Below are positions 56,295 to 64,000 of a stretch of DNA of 64,000 bases, piece by piece. Origin of the DNA: Hemerocallis citrina (Eukaryota; Streptophyta; Magnoliopsida; Asparagales; Asphodelaceae); NCBI GenBank assembly GCA_017893485.1, contig CM030358.1, forward strand, positions 256,740,477-256,804,476, read 5' to 3'. Numbering within the stretch: position 1 is the first letter of the stretch; each line of letters starts with the position of its first letter. The notes under the pieces are model-generated. The model had not been told where the DNA came from and searched no databases. It worked only from the letters and a program-made list of their open reading frames with translations. The translations under genes and the position numbers were made by a program.

Positions 56295-56593
56295 GCCCCC
56301 TTCCGTTGTGCACTGGCCTCCGTGTGCACTCGGCCTTCGTATCGACGATCCGAACTGTTTACATTAATCTACACGTCTAAATTGGTCTACATATGTAAAA
56401 TCAAATCATTTGAAATTCATTTACCCATCCATTGAAGTGTTACAAAACTGGATGGATAAATGAATTTCAAATAACTTGATTTTACATATTTAGACTAATT
56501 TAGACGTGTAGATCAATGTGAATGGTTCGGATCGTCGATACGAAGGCCAGATGGTCGAGTGCACATGGAGACTAGTGCACAACGGAAGGGGAT
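56295..56593. mobile_element. Fold-back MITE C-related copy
   Basis: Ends gcccccttccgttgtgcact / agtgcacaacggaagggg; the interior shares atttgaaattcatttaccca and cgatccgaac with family C. A second partial left end lies at 56249-56286, repeated just upstream. Confidence 0.75.
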
Positions 56594-56605
56594 TATATAT
56601 ATATT

Positions 56606-57169
56606 GGGGAAAATGACCAAATGATACCCAAAGTTTATCTTAATTCCCAAATAGCACCCAAATTTTTTATAATACGCAAATGCACCCAAAGTTTTTAAAA
56701 TAGGACCAAAAAGCACATGCCCTTAAGTTTTTTGTTAAGTTGATGGAATATTATCCGAATATACCTCTTAACAGGTTTAAACCTGTTAAGAGTGTGAAAT
56801 GTCGAAATTGCCCTCCACCATCTCCACCATCTTAACAGGTTTAAACCCCATTACCACCGCCGACCACCATCTCCAAACACCATCACCACCACCATCATCT
56901 CCAACCACAATCACCACCACCGACCATCTCCAACCACCTCCGAAACCCATCACCATCACCTTCATCTCCACCAAAAATTTTTTTAAAAAATCAAAACAAG
57001 AAAAAATGAAAAAATGAAGGACTGAAAAGAGAAGAGAGGTTGGGTGTATTTCTGTAAATTCACATTATTTCCGCTAAAAATATAACGGTTGGGGTATTTT
57101 GTCCTATTTTAAAAATTTCGGGTGTTATTTGGGAATTAGGGTAAACTTTGGGTGTTATTTTGTCCTTCC
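56606..57169. mobile_element. TIR element D (MULE-like MITE), ~564 bp
   Basis: Inverted ends of roughly 80-95 bp: gggaaaatgaccaaatgat... versus, on the other strand, ggaaggacaaaataacaccc, both followed by caaagttta and aattcccaaata. The interior has the perfect palindrome cttaacaggtttaaacctgt(taag) at 56767-56790 and an ACC-rich low-complexity stretch. No transposase. Confidence 0.65.
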
Positions 57170-57229
57170 TATATATATATATATATATATATAGCTAGAA
57201 AATTTTCATCGGAAGGCTAAGTTGTGTAA

Positions 57230-57554
57230 TCTCTACTATTATAATGGGAGAAGGGCTTAGTGTCATCTGTCATTGTTGTCATTTTGAAGCCAGCACGTGC
57301 AGCGCACGTGTTGACAAAATGACCCACTTTGATAAATATTTTCGAAAGTGGACCAGTTTGGTAAATATTTTCGGAAGTGGATCAGTTTGGAAATTATTTT
57401 CCTTTTTTGTCTTTTTTTCCTTCTTCCTCCGCGTGCACGTGCGAAAGTGGACCAGTTTGGTAAATATTTTCGACAGTGGATCAGTTTGGAAATTATTTTC
57501 CTTTTTTTTTCTTTTTCCTTCTTCCCCACGTGCATCGCACGTGCATGATACTAG
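57230..57554 (+). mobile_element. Small non-autonomous Helitron, 325 bp
   Basis: Starts TCTCTACTATTATAATGGGA after A (57229) and ends gcatgatACTAG before T (57555). The hairpin cacgtgc-atc-gcacgtg sits eight bases before the CTAG end. No duplication, as expected. It contains a ~100 bp internal tandem repeat with gaaagtggaccagtttgg. No coding sequence. Confidence 0.82.
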
Positions 57555-57564
57555 TATATATATA

Positions 57565-57933
57565 GGGAAAGCTTCGGTTGTGCACTACCTCTAGTGCACA
57601 CGGCGTGTGCACTAGGCCTTCGGGCGTTCATATCGACGATCCGAACCGTTCACATTGATCTACACATCTAAATTAGTCTAAATATGTAAAATCAAATCAT
57701 TTGAAATTCATTTACCCATCCATTGAAGTGTTACAAAATTGTATGGCTGAAAATTATTGTTTTTTATAGTCACATGATGGATAGGCAAATGAATTTCAAA
57801 TGATTTGATTTTACATATTTAGACTAATTTAGATGTGTAGATCAATGTGAACGGTTCAGATCGTCGATATGAACGCCCGAAGGCCTAGTGCACACGCCGT
57901 GTGCACTAGAGGAGTGCACAACCGAAGCTTCCC

Positions 57934-57934
<1 letters not shown>
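57565..57934. mobile_element. Fold-back MITE C, copy 2
   Basis: Same ends and interior as 55833-56201, again flanked by TA tracts. 370 bp. Confidence 0.82.

Positions 57935-57937
<3 letters not shown>

Positions 57938-57992
<55 letters not shown>
57938..57992. repeat. (TA)n microsatellite
   Basis: About 55 bp of TA between MITE C copy 2 and the right end of element E. Confidence 0.95.
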
Positions 57993-57995
<3 letters not shown>

Positions 57996-58597
57996 CACAA
58001 CTTAGCCCTCCGATGAAAATTTTCTAGCTACGTTCAGCATATGATGTTCAGTTTACAATTTTGAAGCTTGCTTAGATTTTGCTCTTTTTCCATCTCTTCA
58101 ATTTTAGAAACTTTGCTCGGATGATCGGAGGAGAAAATATTTTGATAAAGCCTATTAAGTAATAAGTATTAACTTTACTAAATACTTGGAGGGGTATTCT
58201 TCCTCCATTTCAATTTACCTTACCACCACACATCACGCAAAATCTTCTTGATAAATCTATTCAGTGTGCAACACAAGCAGTAGAGATAAAGAAACCAAAA
58301 CAAGAAACTATTAATCGTATTGCAGTTAACAATCTAAATCCAATAAACCTTGCGCAATCGGATCCAGAACTATTGACTTAGCTGGCAACATTTGATCTCC
58401 TTCACTCAACAATCAAAATCAAATTCAAACCGCTCTCAGATCCACTAGATCGATCTGGAGAGATGAGATAGGGTGGGAAGACAGATGAGATAGGGTTGGA
58501 AGACGTACAAAAGTTCGGTGTTAATCAGAACTCTGAGACTTCTTGGGTGAGGTAAACTCTGGTTCTTGAACCGTAGATTGTACAAAAAGCATGAGGT

Positions 58598-58701
58598 GAA
58601 GAGTGCTTTGGTTCTAATTCCACCATTTCATTTTCAAAAAATCCTCCTATACTTTCAATATTTTACCACTTTAACCGCCCTTCAAAAATTTCCCCAAAAC
58701 C

Positions 58702-58757
<56 letters not shown>

Positions 58758-58865
58758 GTGAAGAGTGCTTTGGTTCTAATTCCTCCATTTCATTTTCCAA
58801 AAATCCTCCTGTACTTTCAATATTTTACCACTTTAACCGCCCTTCAAAAATTTCCCCAAAACCCT
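58598..58865 (+). repeat. Tandem duplication of ~158 bp including a (TA)n tract
   Basis: ggtgaagagtgctttggttc to aaaaccctcata, then (TA)n, then the same again. A related single copy is at 55034-55140. Confidence 0.85.
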
Positions 58866-58866
58866 C

Positions 58867-58900
<34 letters not shown>

Positions 58901-59170
58901 GGGGGAAATTTTTGCTTGGATGTGTGGTGGTAAAATGAAATGGACGGAACAAAAAAGTTGGAAAGTAAAAAAACTGAAATAGAGTAGACACAAACTAGAA
59001 TTCCAAAAGTATTCTATGAAAATGGTACAAATGGAAATATCAAATATAGATCACATGTTGCCTTGTAAGTAGGAAAAAGAACAGAAAAATAGAGTAAAAA
59101 GTGAATGCTTATCCAATGCCCTAGGCCACTAGCTAGCAAAACCCTTTTTTTAAAAACTACCTTAAACTTT

Positions 59171-59691
59171 CTTTAATATGTGTAACCCCCAAAACTTTAA
59201 TTTTTTGTTACAATAAACTACCTTTAGTTACTTTGTCATTAGCTAAGTCGTGACATGCATATTACGTGCTACATTTAGGACGAAAATATCCTTGTCTTCG
59301 TTTTTAATACTCCCAACGCTTATCTCCTCAACTCCACCACCATTAGATCAATTATTTTACTCACTACACCACCCTCCTCTACCACCACACACCCACCCTC
59401 ACCCCCTCCCACAAACGCACACCCTCACCTAACAAAAAATGAAGCTTACAACATCAACCAAGTGAAAAGAAAAAGAAAAGTTCATTATTCTCTACATCAA
59501 AACTCAATCCAATCTATCCACCAAAAAAATTATATACATAAACCAACTTTCTAAAGAAAATAAAGTGCATCAATAATAGGAAAACATTGTTAAAAAGGAG
59601 AAAACCAACCAGGGAAAAACAATCAAGAAGGAAGAAAGAAAACCTCTACATTATACTCCCCCATATATGTCAAGGTATTCCTGATGAGGAT
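59171..59691. other. AT-rich spacer, no gene
   Basis: Short C-rich stretch at 59320-59430, otherwise nothing. Confidence 0.45.
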
Positions 59692-60747
59692 ATCTATTCT
59701 GTTTAGATTTTATTTCAGTACCATATTTGTTTTCGGCAATTATAGCCATATATAATCTTTTTTATGTATTTGAGATTCTGAGAATAGTTTGAGATTTGTA
59801 TCAAAATGTATTTTGAGCCTATTTATAGGCCTTGAAATTAATGAGAAAGTATGCTACTCTTGATTTTAAAAAATTGTGTGGAGTTTTTGCTCTTCCTCTC
59901 TCTCTCTTTGTGTGATACAAGTGAGATCCAAATTATTAGGGTGGTTTGTGATAAATCCTAATACAATTTTAAGATTAGTGATTAACTCTAAAATCTACCC
60001 CAAATTAAATTCCCAAATCATTAAAACCCTAATTCACCTATTCATACATACCCCTTCCCTACCTCTTCAACTCCCGATCACCTCTCAACCCATCACCCTC
60101 AGCATCCTATCATCACCCCCGACCTCATCCCGTGCGCCCCCTGTGCCCCTGCCGAACCCCGACGCCATAGCACAGCCATATCGCCACGACAACGACCTCC
60201 CGACACCTCCTGTCGCCGCCACCCTACAGCCCGGCAACAGCGCCTCCCGATCTTCCTCTCCCTTCTCCTCTTGAAGTCGACAACAGCAGCGGCCTCCCGC
60301 CATCGCGACCACAGTAGCGACACCCTCCTATGATGCCGCGCCCCTACCGGCGACTTCCCATCTGTCAGCCCGTCGCCACCTCAGCCGACCAGCGCCAGTG
60401 CCAGCGCGACCCCGTCCGCTGTTCAACCCGAGATCTACGCAATTGTTCTTCGAACCTCGGTATACTCTTTCCCTTCTCAAGTATGTGTTATACTGTTGTT
60501 CATCTCTATTATATTATTTGATATTCTGTCATCCACAAAAACAATTGAGATTGAGTGTTCCACTTGCTAGATTAGAGTACGACTCAAAATTAAATCTTTT
60601 ACTTGCTAAAAACATCTAGAGATTTAATTATTGATTGTAGAGTTGAATTATTAATTGGAATTGTTAAACGTAATTCAGTTCTTGAAAATCCATCAAACCA
60701 ATTAATTGTTTTAAAATTCTAACTTTGTTCCGCATTACATGTTGGTA
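59692..60747 (+). repeat. LTR-like direct repeat, copy 1
   Basis: Starts tgatgaggatatctattc, has a TATA-like gcctatttataggcc, agatttgtatcaa, gtgagatccaa and, after a GC-rich proline-coding-like stretch, cctcggtatactc and gcattacatgttggta. The same order is found at 62772-64000. The GC-rich middle (60060-60430) is not clearly shared. It could be the 5' LTR of a non-autonomous element; the ends are not proven. Confidence 0.6.
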
Positions 60748-61740
60748 AAATTAACCCAATAAGATTCTTAGAAATTCTCTATTTAGGGTCCGTTTCACAT
60801 CAATTCCACCCCTCGATGTCCCAAGTAATTCATTTGCCATTCCTATAAATACAAAATAATTAAACACACAAAAATTGAACTAGGCTAACCCTCTCGACAT
60901 CTTCAATTTCTAGAAAAAATTCCCTTTTCATGAATCTTCACTAATGAATTCGACCCAAATCATGCACTTGGATCTAACTCGAGCTCAACCAAGCTGCGTG
61001 TGCAACACAGTGAGGAATCCTAGACCGGATTTCCATTGACCATGCCCCCCTTATAGTTTTTCCCTCATCCTTCTTACTAAATTTAGGTGATAAATCCGTT
61101 CTCTTTTGCTTTGAAAACTCAAACTGGCTTGGTCTCCTCTCACAATATACCTACTCAATCCTTCTACAGTCATTCATCTGCTCGAATTCGATTTATCCGA
61201 CTCGCAAATTGGTTGACTCCCCTCCAAATTCTGAATTTCACATATATACAGGTTTTTGGTCATCAGGTTGGGATGAGGAAGACGGTTTTGTGCTGGTGGT
61301 GGAGGTGGTAGAGAGTGGGAATAAAGTTAGGTGAGCTCCCTCTAACCACCAGGAGTCGAAGAAATTATAGGGTCACTAATGTCGAAGAAGAATAGAAGAT
61401 AAGAAACAAATAGAGTCCCCTGAGTTTATGGGATGGTGGGATGAAATTAGGCTTTGGGGTTGGAAGAAGTTGAAAGGGGGAGTTTGGTATTAAAAATGGG
61501 GATAAATCTGGATAAGTTTTGAAAGGGATCAATTGTGACCGTAAAGGTATTTTCTACATTTCATTTGCGTCTAACGGATTAACAGAGTACCGATAGAAAA
61601 GTTCACTGAAAGAAAAAATAGAGTTGTGAGGGTGTTAAACATATTAAAGCAAGAATAGGGTGGTTAATTGAAAGGAAAAAAAATCAAAAGTTTAGGGTAC
61701 TCTACAATTTAGCCTAGTAAGTAGGACAATCCTTGGGCAC
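60748..61740. other. Spacer between LTR-like repeats, no gene
   Basis: Only short frames. A part near 61610-61715 is loosely inverted relative to 59140-59230, which may be the end of an older TIR element. Confidence 0.4.
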
Positions 61741-61909
61741 CAGGGCCGCCTCAGGCCCCCAAATTTTTTGCAATTTTAGGGGGCCCCAAATTTGTATTCC
61801 CCTTGTAAATATACACATTTTGCGCGTGAAAAATATATATATTGTAATTAGCAAAAATAATTATTTGGGCTTTTCACCTTGGGCCCCCGAAAACTCAGGG
61901 ACGGCCCTG
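61741..61909. mobile_element. hAT MITE, 169 bp
   Basis: Ends CAGGGCCGcC and CgGCCCTG with subterminal ggccccc/gggcccc, and a perfect 8-bp TSD ttgggcac (61733-61740 and 61910-61917). Confidence 0.9.
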
Positions 61910-62771
61910 TTGGGCACATACCCGAAAGTACCCAAGGACTACCGACATTGATAAGTACCTATTTCTTGTACTTCAACCATCGGAGAGTACCCGTGCTTCC
62001 AAGCTTTTTATGTGCTTATCAGTAAAAAAAACTATCTATTTAGATATTCTAGGCCTGCTTTTGCACATTTAAAGCTTTAGTTTATAAAAATAATTAATGA
62101 AAGCTTCAACCTATTAATGCGAAATTCGGGTTGGGTTGTTGGTATTTCCGAAATCATTATATCCATTTTTGGCTTCCTTTTAACCCTCTTGTGCATCTCA
62201 TTTTCCCTCCAAACATCTCAAACCATAAGCAAAACTTAATCAAAGAGTATGCTAGCACTTTTTGTAGAAAGGGGCTTCTATGACGTGCTTGACAATGTTA
62301 TTTCCATTTGGTCTATTGAATTTTCAGTTGTAAGCGCATTAAGGTATGTATTTTATTGGTATTTAGGATATGGTATTACTCTTGTTTTATGTTCTTAAAT
62401 TGGTTAAAGCTTGGTACATGGATTCCTATTTCGAAGAGTCATTGAAGTGAACTATCAATGGTTTTGCATGAGTCATCATCTTCATCAACTACATGAAACT
62501 TATATTGAAAAATCTATTACAAAAATAACAAAGGTATCCATTTGCTTCACAGAATAGAAGAAATATTGAAGAACAATAGAATTGAAATTTGTAATGGAAC
62601 AGGAGAAAATAAAAGTTGAAAAATAAAGATTAAAAAATGAGATGAAAACAATTTCAGGTAACAACTCACATAGAATTATAAATTAGTAACTTGAAGCTCT
62701 CACTAATTATTTTGATACACTAATACTTCGATGAAAGTACAAGGGCAGACTTGCAATAATTGAAAAGTTAG
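61910..62771. other. AT-rich spacer, no gene
   Basis: Nothing recognised on either strand. Confidence 0.5.
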
Positions 62772-64000
62772 TGATGAGGACATCTATTTTGTTTTGTTTT
62801 GTTTAGTATTTTATTTCAGTACCATATTTGTTTTTGGCAATTATAGCCATATGTAATCTTTCTTTTATTTTAGAATATTTTGAGATTTGTATCAAGATTT
62901 GTTTTGAGCCTATTTATAGGCCTTGAGATTAATAAGAAGGGATGTCATTCTTGATTAAAAATTATTGTGTTGAGTTTTGCTCTTCATCTCTCCTTTGTGT
63001 GATACAATTGAGATCCAACTATTAGGGTTTGTGATAAATCCTAATAAAATTTTAGAGTTTGTGATAAACTCTAAAACTACCCTAAATCCAATACAAATTC
63101 CTAACCCTAATCCCCACATTAATTAAACCCTAATCTCAACCCTCTCTCTCCTTCTTTTTCTTCCTCTCTCCGTGGATTCCCGAACCCACTAACCCATCGC
63201 CCAAATCCCCTCCCGCTTCGTTTTCTCCCTCCGAGCTCCACCAAGACCCTACACCAAACCTCATCAGCCCACCTCCTCTACCCGCCGCCATCTCCAACCT
63301 CTAACCCTCTCGCCCTCATCGCCTCTCTTCTTCGATCCCGACCCAAACCCCTCCGTCATCGTACTGCACCGCCATCGATCTCAACCGCCGCCGCCCGCCA
63401 TCGATCCCGAAACCCACTCGCCCCTCTCTCCCTCAGTCAACCACCCCGAGCCCCTGTCTCCTCCCCGTCGATGGCTCTACCCCTACCCAGCAATGCCAGC
63501 CCTCAAATCCGAAACCCCTCCTTGTCGACAGCCCCTCGTCGACGTTCCTCGCTCGTCGTCTGCCCGCTCCCAATCGACCACCGCCTGCGACTCCACCACC
63601 GTCGCCCACCACCGCCATAACCGCAGCCGTTCCTGCCCCGCAGCGTTGCCCGCTGCCTTGCCCCGCCACTGCAACCACTTGAGTTCTTACACGATTTGCT
63701 TCGAACCTCGGTATACTCATTCCACTTTTCCAATATTTGTGTTATACTGTTTTATCATCTCTATTATATTATTCAATTTAACTGTCGACCACAAATATCG
63801 AGATTGAGTGTTCCACTTACCTAATTAGAGTACGAATCAATATTAAACCTTTTACTTGCTAAGAACGCTTAGGAATTTAATTATTGATTGTTAGAACTGA
63901 ATTATTAATTGGGCTTGTTAAACTTAATTCAATTCTTGAAAATCCATCAAACCGATTAATTGTTTAAAATTCTAACTTTGATCCGCATTACATGTTGGTA
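62772..64000 (+). repeat. LTR-like direct repeat, copy 2, cut by window end
   Basis: Starts tgatgaggacatctattt and follows copy 1 through the TATA-like box, aaccctaa-rich part, a GC-rich stretch (63180-63690) and cctcggtatactc to catgttggta at the window end. Confidence 0.6.

Larger units (their letters stand above)
57192..58030. mobile_element. TIR element E, interrupted by a Helitron and a MITE
   Basis: About 39 bp at 57192-57230 (gctagaaaattttcatcgga...) recurs inverted at 57991-58030. Between them lie a Helitron, (TA)n and MITE C copy 2. Confidence 0.7.
54030..59170. repeat. Rearranged block bounded by inverted repeats
   Basis: 54030-54690 is found inverted at about 58900-59170 (shared: acatgtgatctatatttgat-type and accaccacacatc motifs). 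In addition 54655-55140 recurs in direct orientation at 58195-58705, and the last ~110 bp of that unit again at 58757-58865. Between them lie several MITEs and (TA)n tracts. No gene is seen. Confidence 0.6.

Noticed and set aside
59140..61715. A 2.6 kb TIR element with ends near 59140 and 61715
   Set aside because: Only a short 'acatattaaag'-type match supports it, and the LTR-like repeat pair crosses its boundary; too weak to annotate.
63433..63807. Overlapping frames on both strands in the GC-rich stretch
   Set aside because: A C-rich low-complexity region opens in several phases; the same happens at 60085-60323; no domain is seen.

Overview
This is a plant nuclear window, most likely from a eudicot. 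It holds almost no intact host genes and many transposable elements nested in one another: Ty3/gypsy Tat and chromovirus elements, a hAT transposon with a BED-finger transposase, Harbinger- and hAT-type MITEs, Helitrons, fold-back elements and long (TA)n tracts. The only host-gene material is two short 3' exons (present twice) and fragments of recognisable plant genes (HMA1 P-type ATPase, mitochondrial LpxD acyltransferase, a SWI3-like ZZ finger, an FLS2-like LRR receptor kinase), all carried inside mobile elements or between inverted repeats.

Layout. Positions 1-32794 and 33295-50817 are mirror images around a gap of exactly 500 N. On both sides of the gap the sequence stops at the same base of the 3' LTR of a chromovirus. 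The arms differ by scattered substitutions, small indels, private stop codons and one large structural difference, so they look like two diverged copies of one locus. The simplest reading is two haplotype contigs scaffolded head to head; a true inverted duplication is the alternative. From the outside inward each arm holds: a 0.8 kb fold-back element; a ~120 bp tandem duplication; the 3' exons of a host gene; a variable block; a degenerate Helitron; a 0.23 kb solo-LTR-like element; a deleted Tat remnant; and the chromovirus.

The variable block. In the left arm it is 19,079 bp (3352-22430). It was a ~1.5 kb fragment of an FLS2-like gene flanked by hairpin-rich inverted repeats, later hit by two LTR retrotransposons, each with a perfect 5-bp target duplication. 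One (4201-7962, minus strand, TSD taaga) has LTRs differing at one base, a tRNA-iMet primer site and a polypurine tract, but in place of gag-pol it carries intronless pieces of at least two, probably three, unrelated host genes in sense orientation. The other (8358-22327, TSD tattc) is a 14 kb Tat element with degenerate gag-pol, two families of 3' tandem repeats, and a spliced antisense gene with its own TATA box. In the right arm the whole block is replaced by a 3.8 kb hAT element (43634-47460) that has no 8-bp target duplication, which points to a hAT-associated deletion.

Beyond the mirror (50818-64000) the sequence is AT-rich: a 1.3 kb Harbinger-like element inside one copy of a 0.5 kb tandem duplication, a block of fold-back MITEs set in (TA)n tracts with a small Helitron, duplicated and inverted segments around it, a 169 bp hAT MITE with a perfect 8-bp TSD, and a pair of ~1.1 kb LTR-like direct repeats, the second cut by the window end.

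How the parts work together: the autonomous-type elements (Tat, chromovirus, hAT) all carry stop codons or frameshifts, so none looks active as sequenced. The most unusual object is the chimeric gene-carrying retrotransposon at 4201-7962. The most important caution is that everything between 1 and 50817 is present twice and may be allelic.
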